The translations under genes were made by a program, and so were the position numbers. Below, in pieces: positions 20,776-31,910 of a DNA stretch of 64,000 nt; position 1 is the first letter of the stretch; each line of letters begins with the position of its first letter. A model generated the notes under the pieces. That model saw only the letters and a list, made by a program, of their open reading frames with translations. It was not told the origin of the DNA and made no database searches. The stretch covers positions 23,269,506-23,333,505 of the forward strand of contig CP154957.1 of the NCBI GenBank assembly GCA_039621445.1, read 5' to 3'. Origin of the DNA: Euglena gracilis (Eukaryota; Euglenida; Euglenophyceae; Euglenales).

Positions 20776-21129
20776 ATATAGGGCCACACACCTGGGTTGG
20801 AGCATATACTCCTGCGACAAATCTTCATCAAACTTTCTCAAGGAACTAATCAAAGTGTTTGATGTGTTGGTGCTTGAGCTCTGAATATTTTTATTTATTT
20901 GCAGAAACAAACACAATCAAACCCAAAAAGGTAAGCAAAGGAACAAACCCAGAAGGTTGCGGCAGCGTATACTGCCCAGAGCCTCCTGAAGCTTGTACTT
21001 TTGCTTAGAAGTTGGCTTCAAACAGCTCGTGGATGCTTTATAGCCTATAGGCTCAGCACCACTCACTATTTGAAGTCACCTGTTAAGATGGGTGGGAGAA
21101 GGGGGGAGAAGGGGCGTAGGAAAGAAACC

Positions 21130-21142
21130 AAATCTGCTACCA
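21130..21142 (-). promoter_or_regulatory. Primer-binding site of G2
   Basis: Directly inside the 5' LTR, the minus strand reads TGGTAGCAGATTT, starting with the TGG expected of a site pairing with a tRNA 3' end (CCA). The same TGGTAGCAGA core adjoins the LTRs of G1 and G4. The tRNA is not certain; a Met-type tRNA is a guess from similar known sites. Confidence 0.75.
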
Positions 21143-21576
21143 AGTGTACGTCCCCTGACTCTATTCCCACTGCCTGTCGGCCTACTTACACCCTCCCGTG
21201 GGAACAGAACCAGGAGAGTAACAAAAAAGAAAGTCTTTCACTTAACTATTAGTTTTTATTGCCTTTGGGCTTATGCAGAGCACAAGGCAGGTGGAGGAGC
21301 CCTATGGGCTACGGAAATCGATGCCAAGTTCTTGGCTGTCCTTTCAGGACTTCAAATCAGAAAAATCCAACTTGAAACTCAAGTCTTGAATCAAAGACCA
21401 GAATGGAATAAAATAATACCACCTGTGAAAAGAGAAGGCAGATCCAAGATAGGATAGGCCATTCCTAATTCTGCAATTTGTATTGCAGAACCTGGAATGA
21501 TACTATCTGGCATGCCACTGTACATTCTGCAGATTGCTGCTATGCACAGTGCCATGTTCATGCTGCCTGGTACACA
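21143..21576 (-). repeat. G2 5' LTR (LTR type B), 434 bp
   Basis: In element orientation it starts TGTGTACCAGG and ends GGGGACGTACACT, with short inverted termini. It closely matches the two LTRs of G4. It contains AATAAAAAC, a likely poly(A) signal. The 5 bp outside its 5' end are AATTC (plus strand); no partner duplication was found. Confidence 0.85.
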
Positions 21577-21705
21577 AATTCCCGCTCGGGCTTAAACGCG
21601 GCCATTTTGGGCGCGCTGTGTTACTGCGCGCTCCACGGCCGAAGCGCGCTAATAAACCCCGCGTTAATAAACCCCGCGCGATTAGCTATTACTCAAATCG
21701 CGGAA

Positions 21706-22008
21706 ATGTCGCCGTTCCTTATTTTTCTCCAGCCTGCAAGACAAATTGTTAGAAAAATTCTCCGGATCTCTGGACAGGGGGTGACCAAGGAATTACAAAT
21801 CCAAGATCAACCAGACCAACACCTCGGACCCGCTGACTTGCTACTATCCTCCTGGGATAATGGCCAACCCACTGCCTTCGACCTCACAGTGGTCCATAGT
21901 TGGCAAAACACAAACCGGGAAGACAAAGAAAAATGGAAACTCTTCCGGAAACACAAGAGAAAACAAAAACATGACAAATATGACGAACCGTGCCAAAATG
22001 CAGGCTAG
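21706..22008 (+). pseudogene. Fragment of a non-LTR retrotransposon endonuclease (RLE-like)
   Basis: An open frame between the G2 LTR and the G1 LTR encodes a segment GPADLLLSSWDNGQPTAFDL followed by TVVHSW. This is the PD...D arrangement of restriction-like endonuclease domains seen in non-LTR elements, and aligns with RPADILL...VAVDF of the element at 55037-58842. The C-terminus is Lys-rich. The upstream zinc knuckle and RT are missing, so this is a remnant of a different, diverged element. Confidence 0.55.
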
Positions 22009-22048
22009 AGTTTTGCGACAGCTGCCTTTGGCACATGGGGTGGATGGG

Positions 22049-22476
22049 TGTGTACCAGGCACGTCCCAGCTCTGTAGGATATCTGCAGAGTGGGTTCTGT
22101 GACGGTCGCACCACTGTGGAAAACCACAGCTGGTAGGGTCGTGGCAGACCCTTCTGGGATCTGCCCCTGGACACGTCAGCACTTTTCTCTCCTTCCCCCA
22201 CAGGTGGTATTCTTTACTCTCACAATCTCAAAGTTTGACCATTGGTTTTGTCAGAGGGAAAAACCCTCGGAACAATCGACTTTGATCTCAGAAGAAACTT
22301 CTGAATCTTTGCTTTGTGCTTTGCTTCTTGGGGAATTGGGAAGAAAAGGGGAAAACCACTTTTCGTTACTCCAAAGACTTTTCCCTACCATAAGTAGGCT
22401 GCGCACCAAGGCGAAAGCGAAAGGCTTTTACAGAAAGTACCAAAAAGGGGGAAAGGGAAAGCTTTGGACGTACACT
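22049..22476 (+). repeat. G1 5' LTR (LTR type A)
   Basis: Begins TGTGTACCAGGCACG and ends GGACGTACACT, immediately before the primer-binding site. It contains CAGGTGGTATTC, a core shared with the other LTR types in the window, and several short hairpins such as GAGGGAAAAACCCTC. Confidence 0.92.
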
Positions 22477-22489
22477 TGGTAGCAGATTT
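22477..22489 (+). promoter_or_regulatory. Primer-binding site of G1
   Basis: TGGTAGCAGATTT follows the LTR without a gap, starting with TGG as expected for priming by a tRNA 3' end. Confidence 0.8.
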
Positions 22490-22730
22490 AGGCAACGATC
22501 CTACACAGACGTTCCACACAGAGAAACTCTGTGGTTGACTGGTGGTGAGGATCGTACTGAGCCGTGAAACACGGTGAAAGTACTGTTCCTGGCCCCTAGC
22601 CAACCTTTAAGCAAGGATACAGGTCTCAGAAGGCTCTGTTCGGTAATCGCCGATACAACCTTTCTGGTCCCTGTTTCTCTGCTTATTTGTGTGAATTTTT
22701 GGGTTTTTGCCTTTTTACCCATCTCAAAAG

Positions 22731-25700
22731 ATGCAGAGCACAAGCCCCAACCCCAAATTTGATTATGACTTGTTGATGAGTTCATTGAGCAATTGTGATG
22801 AAGATTGCGGGGATTGGAACGGTTTGAATGAAACAAGTTCCAATTCCCGACCCCCCAAGCAAGAAGAAGGCAATTTGACTCATTTGTCATTGTCAAAAGG
22901 CGAAACGCCTTTATTATTGCATGGGGGTAATGAACCCTCTTCATCATCATTGTCATTGATTGTGCGGGATGTAGGTGGCAAAATGCCTTCCTCCATCCCG
23001 ATTCACCCATCATTGATACGGCGAGGGGATGAACCCCTTGCATCCTCACACTTGGTTACTCATGTTACCCATGAACAAAGTGAGGGGTATTTGCCCTTTG
23101 CTCTGTTCACACCCAAAAGATCCCCGGTGGAAGCACCGGTGGGCCTTCTGGAGTGCAACTCGGTGGAAACACCGTGTTTTTTCCAACCCCCCCCCTCAAT
23201 TACCACCCCCCACACCATTTCGCGCATTGCCGGGATTACCCGCGGAAGCTGCGGTTTTCCCTGCATTGCCATGGAACCCAGATATGCGTCTGGTGGTACC
23301 GGAAATCTCTGGTGCCGTTTCCATTGTGGAGGACTATGAGGAAGATTTGAGGGATAACCTCACCCCCGGTGATGTTTACCGAATTCTCGGTCAACTCCCA
23401 GCGGATCACCCGCTTAGCAAGCAAATTTTGCATGTCCACCAATGCGTTGCGGAATGCGCAACCATGCTCAACAAAGTTTTGCAGTTCGATGAGGACAATC
23501 AAAGGGTTGTCAACACCAAACTGGAATGTTGCTGGAATTATTTGCAGGAAATCGGCAAATATTGCCAACACAATTTTGAAAATGCGGGGAAAGACCTTCA
23601 GCATTTTCGAGAAAGTGTTGACAGTATTTTGCGCATCCAACTTCCACAAAATTTCCAACAAATCAGCGAAATGCTGCATGAAGCGGAAACGCGGAATGAT
23701 TCCAAGTTTCTGCATGTGCAAGATGGTATGAACCACCTTTTTGCCAAAGTGAAATCCTGTTCAACCATGCTACTGCAATTGCAACAGCAGTTACAAGCGC
23801 AAAATGCCACCCCTAAAATGCCGGAAATCGGTAACTTTGTCGCGGTTGAGCATTTTGCCGCACTTACCACTTCTTTCCAAGAAGCCCAACAACGGATTTT
23901 GCATCTTGGCTCGGAAATCGAGCACTTGAAGCAATTTCAGGCGAAAGTGCAAGAAAATTTTGTTCCCCGTACGCAAATCCAGCTTTTGGAGGAACGAATT
24001 TCACACTTGGAGCAAAAATCCTGCCATTGTGCCGCAAATCAGGATGGATTAACCACCTTGAACGCGAAAATCGCGGATTGCGCACAACGGTTGGATTTCA
24101 CTCAACAACAAATGCAAACGGACATTGGCGGTATTAATGCCACCGTTGTCGGTTTGCAGGAGCATGTTTCCGCACTTTCCAAGCGAATTCCCGACATTAG
24201 TGGTATTCAAGCCGCTATTGGGGAATTACAAACCCGTTGCACCTTGTTGTCCACCACAGTAGCGGAAATCCGCTCACTACTCCCCATTTCGCGTGCTCGG
24301 ATATCCGAGTCACCGGAATTTCGCTCATTTTACAACAAAATGCCTGGTGACAACAAGGAAACCTTGCAAGCATTTTGCACAAGTTTGATTCAACTTGAGG
24401 AATAGGTGAATCGGAATGCCCGATCCATGCAAGATGAGGTTTCACGGTTGGATGCACGAATTTCTGCGCTGTTGGAAAAGCCAACCGCGGAAAATTCGCG
24501 CACCACCGCGGAAACCCCCACCAAGTCACTCCACCAATTGCAAACCGTCTCAAATGCGGTAAAAGCGCTTGCGGGTCAACTCCGGAATGTGGAGGAGTTC
24601 CAAGGAAATCTTGCCCAAGAATTACACTTGGTTTCTGAAGAGTTGCCACACTGGGAAGATTTTTCCCGTTACCGCAAACGCATTAGGCATTTGGAGACTG
24701 AGGTTGACCGTATTTGCGGCCAACTCCAGTTGGTGGAACATTTGGAAGAAACGGTGCATGACTTGTCCGCGAGTTTGGATAAAATGTCCACTCCGGTACC
24801 GGTTGTGCCACCATCCACCGCGGTAAGCGCTGCGGTTGGTATTCCAAATGTCCCGGAATCGCGTTCTCAAATTACCATTTCCGGAGTAGGAATCCCTACA
24901 TCCACCGCGAATTTGGTACAACCACCCGCGAAAACGCGAATTGTACCACCTTTGCATTTGCCAACACCACAAACTCACTCTTCGCACGACATTTCCGATG
25001 AGGAAATTGACCCCCCACTCGAAAATTCGAGTCTCCACCAAGAAATTCAACATTCCAACCTTGTACGAGGAATGAGCCAACACCCCACACCTGGTATTGG
25101 TCATGTGTCGCATTCGCGATCATACCAACCACCAACGGGTTCTGGATTACCAGACCACCCACCGGGTGTTCAGCGGGAAACCCGCCCCACCGGGAGGATT
25201 TCACCACATTTTTCACAATTCCCGCAGGAAAATCCTGCCAACCTTACACTTGGTGCGGGAAATCCTGCACGGGTTACACATGGAGCGGAAAATCCGCGAA
25301 ACGCGTTTGGTGTTAAGAATTACCCTGACCCAAACCCCTGGAATACCACCGAGGGTCAGCGGGTTACTCAGAGAGACTTCAAGGGCACCATCGCAATCGC
25401 GAACAAGGTGAAGCCCCAATGGGACGGGGATCCAACCACATGGAGACAATTTTTTCGGGACTGGGAGTACTATTGGGCACTAAAGGGACCCACCCAAGAC
25501 CCGAATCCCGAGGTAGTCAAGATGGAATTCATCGATTGCCTACCGAGGGAGGAGCGAGAACGCGCACGCAATTTGGTGATACGTAATGGCGTATCATTCG
25601 ATGACCTGGTTGAGCAATACGCTTCAACCAATTCAAGTTTGGTCACCAGGATTACCCTGGAGAAGAAGTGGCGACAATTCGCGCCATCGGATCGCAAATG

Positions 25701-26813
25701 GAAATCCATTGACCTTTGGTATGCCAAATGGTTAGCACTTGCTTCCGAAGTTGATGAACTTAGCGAGAAGCAAATGCGCGAACAATTCGATGCGGTTTTG
25801 TTGCATTTCACACCATCCCTCGTGAAGGATATCCATCGCGAGGAGTTGGCAGGGCATGAGATGACTCTTGCCCAACGTTGGAATTATGTGTCAAAGCAAC
25901 TCAAGCTCACACAAGTTTTGGGACAAATACAGTCCGCTTTCCAAACGCATCCCACCGCGGGAATCCCTGCGGGTGTGGTTAATGCGTTGCAAAAATCACC
26001 CATGTCACCAAGATCACCCACCACGGGACCGAAAACGCGGATTCAGCGTTCTTCGGACCAAGGCACGGATAAACTGTGCTTTTTGTGCAACAAATCTGGT
26101 CACATGTGTCGGGAATGCCCGAATCCCGATGTGCGAAAGCGTATTGGAAGCCCAAGGGGCTCGACCTCCTCACGGGGATCGGGTTCCTCGGCGTTTTCAC
26201 GTCAATCGGGAGTTTCACGTTCTTCGGAGAACCGCTTTAGCGGTAGTAGGCCCAAGTCACCATCGCGTGATGGTCGGGAAACCCGTCCTTCTCGCGGTCG
26301 GTCACCTGGCCACCCTGCCCTGAAAACGGGATTTCAACCGCGACTCTTCACGATCTCGTTCGCGAAGTGGATCATCCTCTTCGCGCGAGTCAACGGGGAA
26401 ACCCCGGTACACCGGTCATGGTCGACGGGAAACCCGTTCACCACGACGGTTTGACGGTCGAACGGAATACCGTTCCCCCCGTTATGCGGAATCCCGCCAC
26501 AAATCCCGTTGTTCACTTTGCGGTTCCAAAGATCACCACGCATCCAAATGTCCCAGATCTCGTTCACCCCCCCCCCGGCCCGGCTACGGAAATCGCGGTA
26601 AGCGCCGCGATGACCGTGGTTACTCCTCCAACCGGCAAAAGGTCGGTTTCAAGATCTTGTTTGGAGGAGGACACCCCGGCTTCGGGCAGGGAGGGGGATG
26701 AGACCTCGGACGGGGAATTTAATGAGGCCCGAATGGCGGTGCGCTCATTGAATTCCATCTATTCCACCAAAAAGTCCGTTGCCGGCTATGCGGCCGGTTC
26801 GGACTTGGAGTAG
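22731..26813 (+). pseudogene. gag: G1 gag, broken by frameshifts and an in-frame TAG
   Basis: Starts at ATG 22731 (MQSTSPNPKFDYD). After about 145 codons the frame shifts at a nine-C run near 23187. The next open block (to 24402) has long coiled-coil heptads with QLLEERISHLEQKSCHC. A TAG at 24403-24405 interrupts it where G5 has TCG. The following block (24406-26330) carries the capsid-like domain (KVKPQWDGDPTTWRQFFRDW) and the first CCHC knuckle, CFLCNKSGHMCREC (26077-26118). A frame change near 26330 leads to an Arg/Ser-rich linker and a second CCHC, CSLCGSKDHHASKC (26510-26551). Another change at a C run near 26570 restores the frame that ends EGDETSDGEFNEARM...GSDLE at 26813. All four breaks but the TAG sit at or near low-complexity runs. 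Confidence 0.85.
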
Positions 26814-26858
26814 GGGAGCCCGAGGTCCGAGGGCACGGACCTCTGGGCTGATGAACAG

Positions 26859-27446
26859 ATGGAGGTAAGACCTGATCAACCTTACCCCCCCTGCCCATCC
26901 GCCTTCACGGTCAGTACCCGGAATTATTTCGGGTCCCCTACCCCCTACTCCACATTTCCGCTCGGAATGCTGAGCAAAGTAGGAAAGGGTTCATGGGAGA
27001 GCTGGCATGCAAACGTATTTCCGCCAGACCCTTCACTTTGCGTACCACCAATGGAATTACTCGTCCAAGCGGAAATCCGCATCCAAAATTTCTCCACTAA
27101 AGTTAAAATTCTCATTGACACTGGTTGTCGCATTGCACTGCTCTTTCGGTTGGGGTTGATACCGACCCCGCTCTTGGTAAGCGCCAAGAAACCGATCAAA
27201 ATTACAACCGCGGATAACACCCCCATGTGTGGTGGTGATTTGGGATGTGTGCTCGAGATACTCTTGCCCATCATTCCGAAGCATCACTCACAACCCCCAC
27301 AATTACAACGTTTCACCAATATTTGGGGTTATGCGTCCGGAATTCACGGGTCTGACGTAATTTTGGGATACATTTTTTTTGCCAGTACCGATTGGTTGTG
27401 GATTGCCACTCCCACGGCTTGCGCACAGCACCCACCACTTCATTGA
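26859..27446 (+). CDS. pol: G1 aspartic protease (retropepsin-like)
   Basis: A 195-residue frame, open from near the end of gag. It has the catalytic motif ILIDTGCRIALLF (near residues 86-98), a flap-like segment ITTADNTPMCGG, and a C-terminal HGSDVILGYIFF corresponding to the hydrophobic-Gly motif that ends retropepsins. It would cut Gag and Pol polyproteins in the particle. The frame is closed by TGA at 27444-27446, but the same frame is open again afterwards for the RT region, so this could be a point mutation or a readthrough site. Confidence 0.75.
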   Translation: MEVRPDQPYPPCPSAFTVSTRNYFGSPTPYSTFPLGMLSKVGKGSWESWHANVFPPDPSLCVPPMELLVQAEIRIQNFSTKVKILIDTGCRIALLFRLGLIPTPLLVSAKKPIKITTADNTPMCGGDLGCVLEILLPIIPKHHSQPPQLQRFTNIWGYASGIHGSDVILGYIFFASTDWLWIATPTACAQHPPLH

Positions 27447-27464
27447 CACCCAAAACCATTACCG

Positions 27465-30400
27465 TTGACATCCGCCATGATGACCACCACTTTTCCAACA
27501 CCGTTACCCACAATGGCAACACCGTTATCCACCACACCAACAACCGTTTTCCACACCCGGGGTACGGAGAAAGCCTCCCCCCTGCCCAATGACACACCAA
27601 CATGCGTTCCACATGAGGCAGGGCAAGCGAGTAGCGGTACCCCCGCCGTTTCACTGGGTTACAAGACGAAAGCCCAAAGGCCTGAAGATATATCGGTGTC
27701 GAGTAGTCGCCCAGCTACACCACCACTCCGTTTCCCACCAGTTGTGCCGAATCCAGGCACACCTGTACAAGACTCACCGGCTAATGCCATCGACACCCTC
27801 TCACACTCACACCCGTCACACCACTACACTTCCTTCCAATGTGTGCACTGCAGGAGAATTTCCACCCAATCGGATTTCGATTGTGGATGTTTAGTTCAAA
27901 ATCCGACACTAATCGCAATTCCGAAAACGGAATCCACACCCCAGGATACACTTGGTTGTAACCCGCAATGCGCGGAGATACACCGAGTACTCCAACAACG
28001 CGGATTAACCTCGTTGTTTGGAAACGCGAAAAGCGTTATGTCTAATCACCATCCAGAGTACACTTGGTATGAATTTGATGCGGAATGGGGAAACCCCCAA
28101 CCTGTCCAAACTCCCTTGGGATTACCCCTTGAGGTAGTGGAAGACAACCCGCATGTTTGTGGATCCATTCATTGTGTTTCTTCACTCCAACCCGGAAATC
28201 GGGTGCATGAATACGCGAAACGCGTATGGAATGCTTTCAATTTTGGTCAATATCGCATTTTGGAACGATGGTTTTCCAAAATCGCGACATTGGCTGATTC
28301 TTTTGATTTGGCATTGGAAATCGATGCCTTTTCATCCAATGCGCATGCCCGTCTGCCACGTCATTGGTCACAACACTCCAACGCATTTGATAAATTTTGG
28401 GGTGATACGGTGTTATGGATGCACCCTCCCCCAAAACTTATCGAATGTGCGGTTGAGAAAATTCTGCGGGATGAAGCCCGTGGAGTTATTCTCATACCCA
28501 TCATTCCGGAAGCGGAATGGTTCACCCAACTATCGTATGTGTGTTTTCATTGGTGGGATTTACCCACTAATGTACCGATTTTTGAGGATTTTTGTGGTAA
28601 AATATTACCACCCTTGCAAGAAATCATTTTTCGCGTATGTTTCTTCGATGCATTCGGAATGTCCGAATTTGCGGTGCCGAGGAAGCTCGGTAGCCCCAGG
28701 GATACCCTGGTGGTTTCCGCAGTCATCGAGAGTGCAGGTCAGCATCCTAAGTCAGCCGAATTCTGTTCGCGGATTACCCGCGAATTTCACGGTGTGCTGG
28801 AAAATCCAGTATACGCGTGCGACATCGACCCCGCGATACGCGGTCCGTTCGGTGTTTGTAAGATCGAGCTTAAGGATGGAGCCAAGCCAATGCACCGGAA
28901 ATTTTTTCGTTGTTCGGGAGAACGCGAACAAGCTCTCAATGAAATGATTGAGAAGCTTATTCAGCGCAAGTGGATTGTACCCTCGAAAAGCGAGTGGACA
29001 TCCCAGGCATTGTTGTTCCTAAACCCCCAGACCCTCAGGTCAGAAGAAATGGAGACTGGTGCTGGATTACCGGTACCTGAACTCCCAAACAAGGGATGAT
29101 CCCTTCCCGCTCCCCCTGATCGAGGATTTGATCACCAAACAATCGGAAAACCGGTTGTGGTCAATTTTCGATCTGGAGGACGGTTTTCACCAAATGCACT
29201 TACACCCTGACTCCCAACCATACACGGCATTCGTGACATCCAAGGGTGTGTACCAATGGACGGTACTCCCCATGGGTGTTAAGAATGGCCCAGCCATGTT
29301 TCAGCGCATGATACAATGGGTTCTACGCGATTTACCGTTTGCCATTGTGTACATTGATGATGTGCTGGTGGGAACACCACCACCAACCGCAAAATCGAGC
29401 GAGGATATCCTCGTCACACATTTCCACCATGTTTGCGCGGTATTAGCCGCTTTTCAAAAACATGTGCTTTTCGCGAAAGGCGCGAAAATGCATTTGTTTC
29501 GGATACTTATAAAATTTTGCGGGCACATCCTCAGCAATGGACAGCGGAAAGCCGCTCCGAGTAAACTCGAAGCCATTAAGAAATGGACCCCTGAGGTAAT
29601 CAAAACGATTACTCACCTCAAAGGATTTTTGGGATTAGCCCAATACTACGCGATTTATATGAAGGACTTCGCGAAAATCGCGGTGCCCCTCACAAAAAAA
29701 AAAAAAAACCGGGCTGTTGACAACACCAAAGTCATTTGGGATGACCAAATGCGTGAGGCCCTTGAGAAAATCAAGGTTTTGCTTTTGGAGAATGTTGTCC
29801 TCGAAATCGCGGACCCGTACAAACCATACGTGTTGGAAGTCGACAGCAGCGATTACGCTGTTGGCGGAGTTCTTAGCCAGCATAACGCGGCGAATGAGCT
29901 CCGACCTGTGGCTTTCTTCAGCAGAAAGTTACAGGGCGACGATGGAAAAGGTCAAGTCAAATGGAGTATACGCGAGAAGGAAACCTACGCAATCGTGCTT
30001 ATACTCCAGAAATTCCGAAGCTGGGTAGCCAGCAGCCTCGTCCAGATCCTCGTCAAGACCGACCATGAGAGTCTCCAACACTGGTACACCGAGGATTTGA
30101 ACAAGGCCATGTCATCGGTCGGAAGGCGATGCAGATGGCATGAGTTCTTGAGTCAATTCAACCTTGTGGTTATATATACCCCTGGTCACAAAAAAGTAGC
30201 GGATCCGCTCAGTCGGGCCCCTTGGTATTACCCTGGGAACCCGGATGAGGGAGACGCGACTTTTCATGGAAGTCAGGAAGCTGACGACTACGCACGTCGA
30301 AACGACGCTGCGGATAATCTTTTGGATTCTTTTCCCGTTTCACAACTATTCCTGGTCGCACCAGTGCGAGGAAGGCGCCGACGTGGAAGCACGTCCGGAC

Positions 30401-30606
30401 CCCGGCGTATTACGCGCACGGAGTCCCCTTCCCCACTGTTCTTTCGCGAATGGGATTATAGTCGTGATCCGGTATATGACACCATTGTCACCAGACTTCG
30501 TAATGGCGAAGTGCTAGACAATTTCACTCTTTCACCTTTACGGTTGGTTTTTCGCAATGAATCGGGTTACAAATATTGTATCCCCAGGACCTGGTTGATG
30601 ATGTGA
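27465..30606 (+). pseudogene. pol: G1 reverse transcriptase-RNase H, one frameshift
   Basis: The first open frame (27465-29099) holds a Pro/Thr-rich linker, then a conserved-looking domain (about 28060-28650; FWGDTVLWMHPPPKLIE, then GVILIPIIPEAEWF), then the N-terminal RT fingers (GVCKIELKDGAKPMHRKFFR). A one-base change at a C run near 29020 shifts into 29059-30606, with KKWRLVLDYRYLN, palm motif SIFDLEDGFHQM, catalytic YIDD near 29350, and an RNase H domain with acidic residues in VLEVDSSDYA, KETYAIV and VKTDHESL, ending GHKKVADPLSRAPW. The product would copy element RNA into DNA. A 13-A run near 29696 is in frame. Confidence 0.88.
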
Positions 30607-31904
30607 TTTTGTGTTATCACAACCATGGTCACCCTGGGGCCCCCAAACTTCTTTCGTTGGTGGGCCGCAGGTATTGCACAACCCTGAGCGAGAAAGAGCT
30701 TTACTCACGCTGTTTGCGAATAGCGCAACGGTGTCAAATTTGTCAAGCGGTAAAACCCCGCAGAGGTACCCCCCCTGGTACGATGGACTTTTTCCCCGTA
30801 CCCCCTGACATTTTTACATCCCTCTGCATGGATTTTCTGGAATTAGAACCGTGCAAAGGAACAGACGACAAAATTTACGAATACGTTTTTGTTGTCGTCT
30901 GCAGGCTGAGTGGGTACATTGTAGCCATTCCATGCCAGAAGTCAGGGTTGACTGCCCAACGTTTGGCAACTATATTTTTGGAGAAATGCATTTGCTTAAT
31001 GGGTTTACCGAATGAAATTGTGAGTGATCAAGACCATTTGATTTCTTCAAGGTTTTTCACCACTTTGTGCGGTTTACTCGGAATCGAGCAACATTTTTCC
31101 ATTATATACCGACCCAAAGGCAATGGTAGAGCCGAGGCAGCCGTGAAATCCGTTGTGAATATGCTTCGCCTTTCACTGGCTGACTCGCGCAGCAACTGGA
31201 TATCAGTTCTACCATGGTCTTTGTTTTATATCAAACCCCTACCAGGGTTGGTTTTACCGCACTCTCCTTATAAATTAGTTTTCGGACGGGACCCTCCGGC
31301 CATAGGGGATGTCCCTTCGGAGAGACCCGCCCGAACGAGTGTCAGTTGCGAGACCTGGTTTGCGGAAGTAGAAAATCTACGTTCTGCGGTCCAGAAGCGC
31401 GTGACTGATATTCATGCAACCAAACGGAAATCGTTTTTGCAGAATTTCAAGTCACCTGTGTATAGTCCCGGTGACCGCGTGTGCGTACGGAATAGCCGTA
31501 CTCGCATTCAGTCTTCCAAGCTGGACCCTCTCTGGCTCGGCCCCTGCGAAATCCTAGAAAGACTAGGTACCAGCGGGCGTTACAAGGTTGCATTACCGAA
31601 TGGTGTTGAGGACGTTCATATGGACGACTTCACACCATACCTGACGCCACCGGATGGGAAACCCATCCCATGTTTGCACTTCAAACCCCGTTCCAGATTA
31701 CCTGAAACGGACGACTTTGTAGTCGATAAAATTATCGATCACAAAATCGACAAAGGTATGCACCTTTGGAAGGTCCGCTGGAAAGGGTATGGGCCCGAGG
31801 AGGACACTTGGGAGCCAGCAACCAGTTTTGTTGGGTATGTACAACAAGATTGGAAGCTGTGGAATAGGAAACATAACATTGATGTTTCCATGACAAGTTT
31901 TTGA
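30576..31904 (+). CDS. pol: G1 integrase with C-terminal chromodomain
   Basis: Inserts element DNA into the genome. In this 443-residue frame the zinc-binding HHCC region is HNHGH near residues 15-19 and CQIC at 53-56. The catalytic triad is D86 (CMDFLEL), D151 (IVSDQDHL) and E187 (GRAEAAV), with 35 residues between the last two (DD35E). After the GPCEILE/Ty3-type C-terminal beta region comes a chromodomain (about residues 378-430: VVDKIIDHK...WKVRWKGYGPEEDTWEP), which binds modified histone tails and directs insertion in chromoviruses. It overlaps the end of the RT frame by 31 bp in another frame, near 30580, so one base change probably separates them. Stop TGA at 31902-31904. Confidence 0.92.
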   Translation: MYPQDLVDDVILCYHNHGHPGAPKLLSLVGRRYCTTLSEKELYSRCLRIAQRCQICQAVKPRRGTPPGTMDFFPVPPDIFTSLCMDFLELEPCKGTDDKIYEYVFVVVCRLSGYIVAIPCQKSGLTAQRLATIFLEKCICLMGLPNEIVSDQDHLISSRFFTTLCGLLGIEQHFSIIYRPKGNGRAEAAVKSVVNMLRLSLADSRSNWISVLPWSLFYIKPLPGLVLPHSPYKLVFGRDPPAIGDVPSERPARTSVSCETWFAEVENLRSAVQKRVTDIHATKRKSFLQNFKSPVYSPGDRVCVRNSRTRIQSSKLDPLWLGPCEILERLGTSGRYKVALPNGVEDVHMDDFTPYLTPPDGKPIPCLHFKPRSRLPETDDFVVDKIIDHKIDKGMHLWKVRWKGYGPEEDTWEPATSFVGYVQQDWKLWNRKHNIDVSMTSF

Positions 31905-31910
31905 GAACGC

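Larger units (their letters stand above)
17325..20886 (-). pseudogene. gag: G2 gag polyprotein, start codon lost and one frameshift
   Basis: Structural polyprotein of an LTR retroelement, forming the cytoplasmic particle. The position of the ATG used by the related G4 gag is ATT here (20886-20884). The order is: a short N-terminus (SSLRKFDEDLSQEYM); about 16 tandem copies of SSIEHxPT-like units (20775-20255); a Pro tract encoded by G/A homopolymers; a predicted coiled-coil block; the capsid-like block shared with G1 (KVKPQWDGDPTTWKQFWRDW); two CCHC zinc knuckles (CFLCNKKGHIPCHC and CSLCGSTNHPSPKC); and an acidic tail ending in SVFE. The frame is open for 827 codons to 18433, then shifts near 18680 into a second open frame ending at 17325. 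Confidence 0.8.
15718..21576 (-). mobile_element. G2: LTR retroelement of the Ty3/gypsy type without pol, 3' end not found
   Basis: On the minus strand: 5' LTR (21576-21143), adjoining primer-binding site, leader, gag (20886-17325), a short stretch homologous to G1 sequence near 27540-27790, then non-coding DNA with a cluster of GCGC mini-palindromes (about 16510-16265) and AT-rich DNA down to about 15718. No reverse transcriptase or integrase sequence is present. G3 at 48855-55036 has the same organisation, so loss of pol predates their separation. No 3' LTR was found before the A-X-B composite. Confidence 0.75.
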
